Virus record (IMG/VR): IMGVR_UViG_3300021475_000018
Location: 1 to 52,603 of that record
DNA from: a virus
Reading direction: 5' to 3' (one strand)
DNA: 52,603 nt
The first letter of the stretch is position 1; every line of letters starts with the position of its first letter. The position numbers and the translations under genes are program-made. Below the pieces are notes generated by a model. That model saw only the letters and a program-made list of their open reading frames with translations. It was not told the origin of the DNA and did no database searches. This document shows positions 23,648 through 31,116 of this stretch, piece by piece.

Positions 23648-24205
23648 TTACACCCTAATGCGCCAGCCGTCCCCCGTGAACATGCCTTTCGAGCTGTCTT
23701 TGCCGTCTTTGACGTTCTCGGTGTACTTGCCGTTCAAATCTTTGTTGCGCGGGTCCATGCCGGCGTAGAGACTGCGCAGCGTCCCGCGGTGACGCTTACG
23801 GATATGTTCGCCGATCTTCTTGTGACGCGCCATAAGCACGGGGCGGTAAGCCTTGCCCATCTTATCGGTGCCCGCCACCAAGTCTTGAAACAGTTCCGTC
23901 ATTTCCGGCGCCGTGATGCGCTTCCATCCCTTGTTGTGCGCGTCGGCGACTTCCTGGGGGATTTCGTTGATGATGCGAAACTCGTACTCCGGATACTGAT
24001 CGCGGTTCGGAATGAACAGCTTCAGCGGCCGGTCAAGCACGAGCTGCGCAATGATGCCGTCTACGTCTTGCGCTTCGATAAACGGTGATTTCGGCGTGGC
24101 GTCGCCGGCCCCGGGGGCCTCCGGAATGAACCCCGGCGGATTGGGGCGGAGATTTTCCGGAAGCCCCGCGCCGGGGAACGGGCTCGCTGATTGAAACGGG
24201 TCCAT
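23648..24205 (-). CDS. virion-region hypothetical protein, 185 aa
   Basis: Pro/Gly-rich N-terminus (PFQSASPFPGAGLPENLRPNPPGF), then a helical charged core with many Lys/Arg and Asp/Glu and a basic C-terminus. Lies just downstream of the scaffold gene in the leftward portal unit, so a capsid-assembly or structural role is likely. No family recognised. Confidence 0.65.
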   Translation of the reverse strand: MDPFQSASPFPGAGLPENLRPNPPGFIPEAPGAGDATPKSPFIEAQDVDGIIAQLVLDRPLKLFIPNRDQYPEYEFRIINEIPQEVADAHNKGWKRITAPEMTELFQDLVAGTDKMGKAYRPVLMARHKKIGEHIRKRHRGTLRSLYAGMDPRNKDLNGKYTENVKDGKDSSKGMFTGDGWRIRV

Positions 24206-24208
24206 AGC

Positions 24209-24877
24209 CTACTTCTTCCCTTTGTTGTTCTGATGCGTGCGGTAGTGGCTCGCGAGCGCATCGGTGATGAATTTTTCGCGAACCTCCTTCTTGGCGCCTT
24301 CCGGTACGAACCGATCGGCGGAACGCTTGACTTCCTTCTGGATGTCGGCCGGCGCGTCCGCCAGCTTCGTCCACGGACCGGACTTCGCACGGGTGGCGGA
24401 ACCGCGGCTCAGATCGCCGTCTTTCGGGCCGTCCGTGGCGCGCTGCTTGCTGGGCGCGGGTTTGCTCTCCGCGGCCCCTTCGCCCTCGCCTTCTTCGGCT
24501 GCTTCGCCCTCGTCTTCTTCGGCTGCTTCGCTTGCCGCGGTAGCGGGTTTAAATTCTTCTTCCACCGCTTTGATAACCGCATCGGCCATCGCTTCGGCGC
24601 TGGCAAACTTCTTGGGGTTCATGGTTTTGGCAAACTCGTTTGCCTTGGCGGACTTCTTGGGGTCCACGCCGAGCCACGGCGCTTTCGCTTCCGCGGCAAG
24701 CCACACGTCGTTGTTGGTGAAGGCCACGGCTGGTTTCGGCGCCGTGGCAACGTCAAGCTTCGCGATGTCGTCGGCAAGCTTCCGAGCGGCTGCGGTATCG
24801 CCGGCAGTCACCGCGGCGTCAAGTTGTGACTGCAATCCGTTGCGCGCTTGATCGCGCATCATCATATTCAAATCCAT
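24209..24877 (-). CDS. scaffolding protein
   Basis: 222 aa, nearly all helical and highly charged. A central low-complexity acidic stretch (EAAEEDEGEAAEEGEGEG) and a basic C-terminal end are the hallmark of podovirus scaffolds that line the procapsid and bind the capsid protein through a basic tail. Located between the portal/GroES genes and a structural gene. The ATG at 24877 follows AAGGAGCCGTACAG. Named from composition and context; no motif is unique. Confidence 0.65.
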   Translation of the reverse strand: MDLNMMMRDQARNGLQSQLDAAVTAGDTAAARKLADDIAKLDVATAPKPAVAFTNNDVWLAAEAKAPWLGVDPKKSAKANEFAKTMNPKKFASAEAMADAVIKAVEEEFKPATAASEAAEEDEGEAAEEGEGEGAAESKPAPSKQRATDGPKDGDLSRGSATRAKSGPWTKLADAPADIQKEVKRSADRFVPEGAKKEVREKFITDALASHYRTHQNNKGKK

Positions 24878-24889
24878 CTGTACGGCTCC

Positions 24890-25408
24890 TTATTTCTTGT
24901 ACACAACGCGTTCACGGACGCCGGTATCTTCCGGCAGCGGCTTATCGAACAATCCGGGCGGGCTTCCACGCGCCATTTCTTGCGCCGCGGTTTGCAGGTT
25001 GTCCAGCACGCCTGCATCTGTCCATTCCAGCGTTGACGCATCTGGCATCGCCGATGCCGGAATGATCTTGATGACATCTTGGAAGGTGGAGAGGTAGCGC
25101 CACCCGCTGATACTGTTGAGAATGCCCTTGCCGGCTTGGAACATGGTTCCGGCACCCCAGCGTATCAGCACCCAATCGCCGATGTCGGCGCGCTGGCGCT
25201 TCAAGCCTTCGCCGTCTTTGTAGGTGAAGGCCATCGGACCCATGGCACGGATAACGCCGGCTTGCACGCCGTGTTCGCCGAGCTGGCGCGCAAGATCGGG
25301 AATAAGAATACTGCCAACTTTTGACGGCGGGTACGGAATTTGTACGGCGATGATATCGCGGCACGGTTCGCCGGCATCGTGGGGGATGTCGAAACCATAG
25401 ATGCTCAT
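24890..25408 (-). CDS. GroES-like co-chaperonin
   Basis: 172 aa. Residues about 15-115 follow the Cpn10 pattern: DIIAVQIPYPPSKVGSILIP, then a variable loop, GVIRAMG, ADIGDWVLIRWGAG and a final strand ending IPASAM. The C-terminal 50 residues are an extra, probably flexible, tail. Phage cochaperonins (such as T4 gp31) replace host GroES to fold the capsid protein. Here it lies between portal and scaffold. The start overlaps the upstream stop by ATGA. Confidence is good for the fold, moderate for the role. Confidence 0.7.
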   Translation of the reverse strand: MSIYGFDIPHDAGEPCRDIIAVQIPYPPSKVGSILIPDLARQLGEHGVQAGVIRAMGPMAFTYKDGEGLKRQRADIGDWVLIRWGAGTMFQAGKGILNSISGWRYLSTFQDVIKIIPASAMPDASTLEWTDAGVLDNLQTAAQEMARGSPPGLFDKPLPEDTGVRERVVYKK

Positions 25409-25641
25409 GCCTTATGCTCCTGTTTTAAGGCGACGGAAAATTCTTTCGCAACAACTTCCGGCGTGCAGCCTAGAAGCTGTTCAATTTCACGAAGGCCCGC
25501 TGCCTTGCCCTGCATCAGGGGGTCCACTGGCCTGCCCGCCAGGAATTGGTACACCGCCTCCCGCTGGCGCTGGCGCAGGAAGTTGAGCAGCAGCTTGGTT
25601 TCCGGACTGGCCAACCATTCCGTCAATTGTAGAGCTAACAT
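25405..25641 (-). CDS. small helical protein nested in the portal 3' end, 78 aa
   Basis: The ATG at 25641 lies 155 bases inside the portal gene, in another frame of the same strand. Contains a helical core (RQREAVYQFLAGRPVDPLMQGKAAGLREIEQLL) with normal amino-acid balance, and ends in an ATGA overlap with the GroES-like gene. The portal end it overlaps is a Pro/Gly/Ala-rich tail, which may tolerate such sharing. Perhaps a portal- or assembly-associated factor; no family recognised. Confidence 0.6.
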   Translation of the reverse strand: MLALQLTEWLASPETKLLLNFLRQRQREAVYQFLAGRPVDPLMQGKAAGLREIEQLLGCTPEVVAKEFSVALKQEHKA

Positions 25642-27424
25642 CAGCGCTTTCCTGCATCATTTGCTGTACGGCGTGCTCAAGCTGCGCCATCTGCAACAGC
25701 CCTAAACGTTGGTCCTGCATACCGCCGCTAGCTTGTACCATGTTAAGTACGGCTTGTGTCAACTGTTGCGCAACGGCGCCAATAACCTTGATGTTTTCGT
25801 TGCGCTGCTTCAGCATCCCAATCATGCCTTGCATTTTTTCGTGCGGGGTGGCCTGGGGCTGCGGCGGCTGGCCTAGCAGTTTTTCTGGATTGGGAAGCCG
25901 CAGGCATTTGTACAGCCGCATGCGAACTTCGTCCCACTTCGTCATGGGGTCTTTCATCAACTCCATGTAGATGCCGGCAAGCGCGCTGCGCTGCATTTCC
26001 GTCGCCAATTGCGGGTCCGCGGTGACCGCTACGCCGTTGCCATCGGACGGCGAGACGCCACTAGGCAGCATTTCGTAAGCATCAGCCATGACGACGAACA
26101 TGCGAAATTCTTGCGTCAGCATCGCCACAAGCCGGCGATGCACAGCCGATTGCACTTGCCCGCTGCTATCGATGATACCCTTGGCCATCGTTGCCGACAT
26201 CGATGCCGGCGCGTTTTCGAGAAGGTTTAGCGTACCGGCCAAGCGATCGGCTAGCGTAATGATCTTGTCGAGTATTTGTACGGATGATGGCGAAACTTGC
26301 TTCGTTGGGAATTGCGAAAACGTGTCGGATAGCGGCCGTCCATCCGTGGGCAACACGTTAACGCGGTTGGTCTTAAGTTCGATTTTGTCGGGAAGCCCGA
26401 ACGAACTACCTCCCAGCACGCCGCCATCGGATGCGGAGCTTTCCGCGGTGTCGATGATGGCAGCTAGCAACCGATCGGCGGAGCCCTCAACACGGTTTAA
26501 CAGTTTGCCGAAGCCCATCGGAAAGAAACCGCCCTTGGGGTCCGGCAGTAATCGGTACGGATAGAAGCGATGAATGGGGTTGAAAAAAAGCTTTTCGTCA
26601 TCGTCAACCACGGTTTTGCGCGACCAACGCGGCTTGATTTTGACGACTTCCGCCACGTCGTCTTTCGAGATAACGACGGTCCAAGGTTCGTCTACGCCGT
26701 CGCCGTCAAGATCAAGCCAGCAGTCGCATTCGGCGAAATTCTTTGGTGCTTGGGGGTCCGCTTCGTCGAACACCGGACCGTACGAAATCCAATTTTTGCG
26801 CTTTATGGCGCGCTGGATTTCGTACGGGTAACGCTCAAATTCATCGGTGATGCGGGGCGCGCGCTCCACCGAGCGAACGTTTTTGTTGATCTTGACCCGG
26901 GTGCACGGCAGCCATTCGGTATGAAAAGCTTTTTCCACTTCGTCAAAGCTGCGCTTGCGCCACGCGAGCCCGGTAGCTGCCATGTGCACAACTAACGGGT
27001 CTGTGTCCAAAATCCAATTTGGATCGTTTGTACGGACCTGACTGGACACCCAGGAGGCAAGTTTTTCGCCGCCCTCTTCGCTGGAGCGGGCTAGGTCCGG
27101 TTCGCCTAGCAAAGCATCCGTGGCGCGCGCGGAAAACTGGATGACGGCCCCTAGCGTCAATTCGGTTGCTGGCGGTGGTTCCTCCCCCGAGCCTTCTTGT
27201 TCGCGGTTCTGCGGCGTGGCGTTGCCGCTATCTTCGCTGTCCAGCTTGTCAAGGTAGCCTTGGGCCTCCAAAAGCCAGTCCGACATAGAGCTATCGTCAA
27301 TGGCTATCAGTTCCAGAAGGTCGTTTGCGAGGATGCGCCGATCATCCTCCGTCAACTTTTCGGCCACGTTGCCAAAGGTTTCGGGTTTCTTCAGGTCTAG
27401 GTCTAGAACTGTGATTTCGCGCAT
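25487..27424 (-). CDS. portal protein
   Basis: 645 aa from the ATG at 27424. Long alpha-helical protein with an acidic N-terminal region, conserved-looking DPNWILDTDPL, RDVV/DGDGV-type loops and helices rich in Gln/Met near the C-terminus (QQLTQAVLNMVQ, AVQQMMQE), ending in a Pro/Gly/Ala tail. Size and place next to the capsid and GroES genes fit a P22/T7-type portal, the DNA channel and assembly nucleus. Its promoter carries two TGTATGACA operators, one on the -10, one in the spacer. Confidence 0.8.
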   Translation of the reverse strand: MREITVLDLDLKKPETFGNVAEKLTEDDRRILANDLLELIAIDDSSMSDWLLEAQGYLDKLDSEDSGNATPQNREQEGSGEEPPPATELTLGAVIQFSARATDALLGEPDLARSSEEGGEKLASWVSSQVRTNDPNWILDTDPLVVHMAATGLAWRKRSFDEVEKAFHTEWLPCTRVKINKNVRSVERAPRITDEFERYPYEIQRAIKRKNWISYGPVFDEADPQAPKNFAECDCWLDLDGDGVDEPWTVVISKDDVAEVVKIKPRWSRKTVVDDDEKLFFNPIHRFYPYRLLPDPKGGFFPMGFGKLLNRVEGSADRLLAAIIDTAESSASDGGVLGGSSFGLPDKIELKTNRVNVLPTDGRPLSDTFSQFPTKQVSPSSVQILDKIITLADRLAGTLNLLENAPASMSATMAKGIIDSSGQVQSAVHRRLVAMLTQEFRMFVVMADAYEMLPSGVSPSDGNGVAVTADPQLATEMQRSALAGIYMELMKDPMTKWDEVRMRLYKCLRLPNPEKLLGQPPQPQATPHEKMQGMIGMLKQRNENIKVIGAVAQQLTQAVLNMVQASGGMQDQRLGLLQMAQLEHAVQQMMQESADVSSTIDGMVGQSGNQAAAQLPAPAPAGGGVPIPGGQASGPPDAGQGSGPS

Positions 27425-27431
27425 GGTGCCC

Positions 27432-27460
27432 CGTGTATGACAAAAGTGTATGACAGTCAA
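27432..27460 (-). promoter_or_regulatory. portal promoter with two operators
   Basis: Minus-strand TTGACT (27460-27455), 17-bp spacer, TACACG (27437-27432). Direct repeats of TGTATGACA lie at 27434-27442 and 27447-27455, 13 bp apart, covering the -10 and the spacer next to the -35. Repressor binding there would block polymerase. Confidence 0.7.
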
Positions 27461-27479
27461 GGCGTTACCGTACACTAAT

Positions 27480-27508
27480 TTGACGAAATCCGCAGCATCG
27501 GCTATTTT
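27480..27508 (+). promoter_or_regulatory. major capsid promoter
   Basis: TTGACG (27480-27485), 17-bp spacer, TATTTT (27503-27508), 60 bases before the ATG at 27568. The operators lie 25-46 bp upstream and could activate or be neutral for this promoter. Confidence 0.7.
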
Positions 27509-27567
27509 GTACCAATTCGCACGCGCCGGCCTGCAACGCCGGGGAACCATTGAAAGGGGTTATTCGC

Positions 27568-28500
27568 ATGCAGGTTATCGACCGCTCGCTGCAATCATCG
27601 CAGTACTGGCCCGGGCTGTTCGCGCTGTTCGGCATGGATTACGAACGCCTGTCACCGATCTACAAGCAGTTCTACGACGCCAAGCCCTCGGAAAAGGCGT
27701 TCGAAGAATTTATGACGGAGCGCGCTGGCCTGGGCCTCGCCGTACAGCAACCGGAATTGGAGCCGGTGCAGTTCGACGTTCCCAACGAAGGCTACCGCAC
27801 CCAGGTCACCCACGCGTCGTACGGGCTCGCCGTGGCGATCTCGCGCGAAGCCAAAGACGACAACCTGTACGAGGATGTCGGCGGCCGAATGATGAAAGAG
27901 CTGGCGTTTTCGGCGCGGCAGACGGAAGAGTACATAGCGCATGCTCCGTTGCAGGTCGCGTTCGATGCCGTCAATGGCCTGCGTGCGGATGGCGTGCCGG
28001 TTTGCTCGCCATCGCATCCGACCGCTGTTGGTCTCCAGTCCAACCAGCTCATTTCCGCCAACGCGTCGGAATTGGCATTCGAGAATGCGGTTATCCAGAT
28101 CGCGTATACTCGCAACGGCCGCGGCTTCGTCGTCAACGTCCTGCCCAAGCGCGTCATCACGTCGCCGGAAAACGGTCCGGAAATCCGGCGTATCCTGGGT
28201 TCGCCTTTGCAGTGGAATGCACAGACGAACAATATCAACGTGCTGCGTTCGACCGGCGCACTGCCGGAAGTTATCGAGACGCCCTACTTGGTCGATAAGG
28301 ACAACTACTTCGTCCAGACTTCCGAGCAGGACAAAGACAACGGGCAGGGCTTCACTTTCTGGGAACGTTCGTCGCTGGAAACTCGTGAAGATAGCAACTG
28401 GAGCAATCAGGCGTCCCTGATCGCGATCTGGTTCCGCTGTGCGGCTTCCGTCGTGGACTTCCGCACCGTGTACGGTTCGGCCGGTTCCGACAATCTGTAA
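27568..28500 (+). CDS. major capsid protein
   Basis: 310 aa. Pattern of HK97-fold major head proteins encoded by small genomes: an N-terminal helical arm (SPIYKQFYDAKPSEKAFEEFMTERAG), P-loop/E-loop region with GLAVAISREAKDD, then strands and spine helices (ENAVIQIAYTRN) and a C-terminal beta end. Length fits such capsids. AAGGGG precedes the ATG. Strong promoter, a terminator after it and divergence from the portal mark it as a highly expressed single-gene unit. Confidence 0.8.
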   Translation: MQVIDRSLQSSQYWPGLFALFGMDYERLSPIYKQFYDAKPSEKAFEEFMTERAGLGLAVQQPELEPVQFDVPNEGYRTQVTHASYGLAVAISREAKDDNLYEDVGGRMMKELAFSARQTEEYIAHAPLQVAFDAVNGLRADGVPVCSPSHPTAVGLQSNQLISANASELAFENAVIQIAYTRNGRGFVVNVLPKRVITSPENGPEIRRILGSPLQWNAQTNNINVLRSTGALPEVIETPYLVDKDNYFVQTSEQDKDNGQGFTFWERSSLETREDSNWSNQASLIAIWFRCAASVVDFRTVYGSAGSDNL

Positions 28501-28598
28501 GGGGTTGACGCCCGCTTTGGAGTAGCGTACGTAAGCAGTGTGCGGTGGCATCTTGCTATCGCTGCCCTCCTTGGGCGTTTCCTCCCTATTGACTTGGC

Positions 28599-28629
28599 GG
28601 CCCCGCTGTACGACGCGGGGCCGTTCTTT
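28599..28629 (+). terminator. rho-independent terminator after the capsid gene
   Basis: GGCCCCGC pairs with GCGGGGCC around the 8-nt loop TGTACGAC, followed by GTTCTTTC. Lies between the converging capsid and ParB-like genes. Confidence 0.75.
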
Positions 28630-28631
28630 CA

Positions 28632-29531
28632 TCAGGCGGCCTTCGCCATCGGTGGCAGCCAATCGGGCGGCGCCGGCAGTTCCTCCCCAGGAGCCAAACG
28701 CGCGTTAGCCGGCCGGCGAAAGTCAATCACGGACAGCAACGCCCGCCCCGCCTCTTCTGCCTTCGGCCTGGGGCCTACCGAGCGCGCGGCCATGTCGATA
28801 CGCGGCCAACCCAGGTCAAGCAACCGGCGGGCGTGGTCACGAAACGCAGGGTAGTTGTGCACGAGCCACACAAAGCCAAGCGTCGCGTGTTCCGTTACCA
28901 GCGCATTCGGCGGGGCCAGCGTGGCGATCATTTCCAACGCGGTCACAAGCTCGCCCGGCGGTACAGGGGTTGCTCGTTTGGCGTAGCTTGCGCTGCCGTG
29001 ACCGTACAGCGATTTCAACGCGCCGACGCAAGCAAGTTTCGGCACGGTAAATTCGTCGCGTTGGTTGTTGGCGTCCACAACGGCCAAGCCGGCGTTCTGC
29101 ACGAGCCGGTTGAGCTGCACGGCGCTTTCGTCACCAGCCGCAACTTCCGCCATGAACAACATGGTTTGCGGCACCTTCCGCATTTTGGTGTTGCGCGAAA
29201 GAAAAATCTCGATTTCGCGCTTGCGGTCATGCACGTTGTAAATATCGCACGGAACGAACAGACGCGCGGACGCTTTCGCGCCTTCCCAGCGGTGCCGCCC
29301 GTCCACGACAAACAGCGCACCGTTTGCGCGCCGTACGACCATGAGCCGGCCGAACAGTGTCAAGTCGAAAGTCTTACCGATTTCCTTTACCAGCCGTGGG
29401 TTGCGCGGCTTCATTGCTTGATACGTCGTATCGACATTCAACAGTCCAATCGGAACCTCGGTTGGTTCCGGTTTTTCTTCGATGATAACGACGGGTTTCT
29501 GTTCCCAAGGGAACATCTTCGCGGTACTCAT
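28632..29531 (-). CDS. ParB/Srx-like domain protein, 299 aa
   Basis: The ATG at 29531 follows AGGAGCCGTACAA. Residues about 25-100 are a ParB N-terminal-type fold (GLLNVDTTYQAMKP, RLMVVRRANGALFVVDGRHRWEGAK), whose DGRHRW motif is the nucleotide-binding or nuclease core of this superfamily. The rest is helical with an HNHH-free DNA-binding-like region. The N-terminus has the FPWE motif (residues 7-10). Single-gene leftward unit with its own promoter. Could act in DNA partition, regulation or host nuclease; unproven. Confidence 0.7.
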   Translation of the reverse strand: MSTAKMFPWEQKPVVIIEEKPEPTEVPIGLLNVDTTYQAMKPRNPRLVKEIGKTFDLTLFGRLMVVRRANGALFVVDGRHRWEGAKASARLFVPCDIYNVHDRKREIEIFLSRNTKMRKVPQTMLFMAEVAAGDESAVQLNRLVQNAGLAVVDANNQRDEFTVPKLACVGALKSLYGHGSASYAKRATPVPPGELVTALEMIATLAPPNALVTEHATLGFVWLVHNYPAFRDHARRLLDLGWPRIDMAARSVGPRPKAEEAGRALLSVIDFRRPANARLAPGEELPAPPDWLPPMAKAA

Positions 29532-29570
29532 TTGTACGGCTCCTTTGCTAGCTGCGCCCCTACGTGAGTA

Positions 29571-29599
29571 CAAATACGGATGACGTGTGAATATGTCAA
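29571..29599 (-). promoter_or_regulatory. promoter for the ParB-like gene
   Basis: Minus-strand TTGACA (29599-29594), 17-bp spacer, TATTTG (29576-29571). Confidence 0.7.
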
Positions 29600-29680
29600 T
29601 ACCAAGCTTGACTTGCGGCGGCAAATCACCGCATGTGCGCACAACTGCACACTTCACAGTCAGGGCGGAGGGGGCGCTAC

Positions 29681-29926
29681 ATGCAGGGGTACTGGTGGGC
29701 ACGGACACCCGAAAATGCGCTATTTGTAGTCATGGTGGTGGGTGAAAAGGGCTATGTTCCCGGGGTGGAAGGTGCTATAGATTTAGGCGACTTTTTCATG
29801 ATCGAGCCCGTCCCATGGCCGCGACCCGCAACCCAAAGCCAAAATTCGGTTCTGCCGTCACCTGGGGCGCGTGCTCTCGTTGCAACGCCCGGGTCAAATA
29901 TTCTACCCTTTGTCGCGAGAGGTTGA
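29681..29926 (+). CDS. hypothetical protein, 81 aa
   Basis: GGAGGGGG lies before the ATG. The first about 50 residues (QGYWWARTPENALFVVMVVGEKGYVPGVEGAIDLGDF) are compact and beta-like. The last 30 lie in the same stretch as the start of the next gene in another frame and look less protein-like. It leads the rightward tail-adaptor unit. Unknown function. Confidence 0.55.
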   Translation: MQGYWWARTPENALFVVMVVGEKGYVPGVEGAIDLGDFFMIEPVPWPRPATQSQNSVLPSPGARALVATPGSNILPFVARG

Positions 29927-30423
29927 CTGGCCTTCTGGTTTGCGGGCCCGCCAGTGGCCGGCCGGTCCGCTACTGCCTTGATCCGTGGCCCCCGGTGTAC
30001 GACTTCCAAGCCTTTCCAGATAAGTCAATCGAGCCGCCGGCCGAACCGCTGCCGCTGCGCTACAACCTGGATGCTATCTGGGGCAACGGTCCGGTGTCCG
30101 GCAATACCAGCGACTTCGCTAACGCGCCCGCCGCGGCGCCGGACGACGCTACCCGGTTGAACAACTTGCTTCGCATGGTTCCGTATTACGCGGCTGCCGG
30201 CAAGACGGCTGCGTTCACGCCCCGAACGCAGGGTATCGACGTTGAAGTCGCAAAGGTGCTTTTAATCAATCCAGCGAATTACGACGGTACCTTTCTTCCG
30301 TCTAGTTCTGTACGGACGGTGACGCCGCCAATCGAAAGTCCGTCCAGCGTCACGCAGACGGATAAAGACGTGCCTTCCGATCAACTTTGGACGCCCCCAT
30401 GGGCGGTAAACCAAGGCGTTTAA
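29815..30423 (+). CDS. head-tail region protein with Cys motif, 202 aa
   Basis: ATG at 29815. The N-terminus has CSRCNARVKYSTLC and later C residues (LVCGPASG, VRYCLDPW), probably a zinc site. The C-terminal two thirds is Pro/Asp-rich with a helical segment (ATRLNNLLRMVPYYAAAGKTAAF). It sits before the gp4- and gp10-like genes. Its stop codon is the TAA of a GTTTAAAC palindrome. No named family; probably a head-completion or adaptor accessory. Confidence 0.65.
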   Translation: MAATRNPKPKFGSAVTWGACSRCNARVKYSTLCRERLTGLLVCGPASGRPVRYCLDPWPPVYDFQAFPDKSIEPPAEPLPLRYNLDAIWGNGPVSGNTSDFANAPAAAPDDATRLNNLLRMVPYYAAAGKTAAFTPRTQGIDVEVAKVLLINPANYDGTFLPSSSVRTVTPPIESPSSVTQTDKDVPSDQLWTPPWAVNQGV

Positions 30424-30425
30424 AC

Positions 30426-31115
30426 ATGACCACGACTGCGCTTGCTGTCATCACCGAAGCCATGCGACTGTTTGGCATCATTGACGTGATGGAAAACCCA
30501 ACTACGCAAGACGTGGCGAACGTGGTTATTACGCTCAACAACCTATTGCGCAACGAACACGCGGACGGCGCGGCGCAGTATCTCATGAGTTTGCAAACCG
30601 TGACACTGCCGCCGGGTGTTCTCGGTAGCGTGTACAGCTTCAGCATCGGTACGGCGCAAAGCAGCTATCTTGTGCAGCAAGACGCCGTAGGTCTGAAATC
30701 GCTGTGGATGAATGACATTCAATTGACGGTCAACCGTGAGACGCGCCAAGCTCCGAAAGCCGATATTGTCCGTACGACCTACCCCGGCATCATCACGAAG
30801 TGGCATACCGAAAAACAGGTAGACGGTTCGATACTGGTCTACGCTTGGCAACCGCCGCGCGCTTCTTCGCAGGCGTTGATTGAAATCGGCGGACGCATTC
30901 CGGCTCTGACGAATAGCGCCGGTACGGATATCGTTGCGCTACCACCGGAAGGTATCCACGACGCAACGCTGTTACTGGGCTTGACGATATGCGGCTCGTA
31001 CGGGCGTCCGGTTGACAAGATTGATCCTGTGCTGGCTGCGCGTGCGAAGTCCGTTGATGACCGATGGAAGCAATGGGCGCGAGGACAGCAATGGTTGCGG
31101 CTTGTGAGAGCTTAG
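30426..31115 (+). CDS. head-tail adaptor, P22 gp4-like
   Basis: 229 aa. N-terminal helices (VITEAMRLFGIIDVMENPTTQDVANVVITLNNLLR) then a mixed region (WMNDIQLTVNRETRQAPKADI, DGSILVYAWQPP) and a C-terminal helix ending RGQQWLRLV. This is the pattern of small adaptor proteins that bind under the portal and hold packaged DNA. Followed at once by a gp10-like gene, as in P22-type genomes. Assigned by pattern and synteny. Confidence 0.7.
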   Translation: MTTTALAVITEAMRLFGIIDVMENPTTQDVANVVITLNNLLRNEHADGAAQYLMSLQTVTLPPGVLGSVYSFSIGTAQSSYLVQQDAVGLKSLWMNDIQLTVNRETRQAPKADIVRTTYPGIITKWHTEKQVDGSILVYAWQPPRASSQALIEIGGRIPALTNSAGTDIVALPPEGIHDATLLLGLTICGSYGRPVDKIDPVLAARAKSVDDRWKQWARGQQWLRLVRA

Positions 31116-31116
31116 G

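Noticed and set aside
28632-29531. Integrase or partition-based prophage maintenance
   Set aside because: The ParB-like domain alone does not show partition; no ParA, integrase or excisionase was seen.
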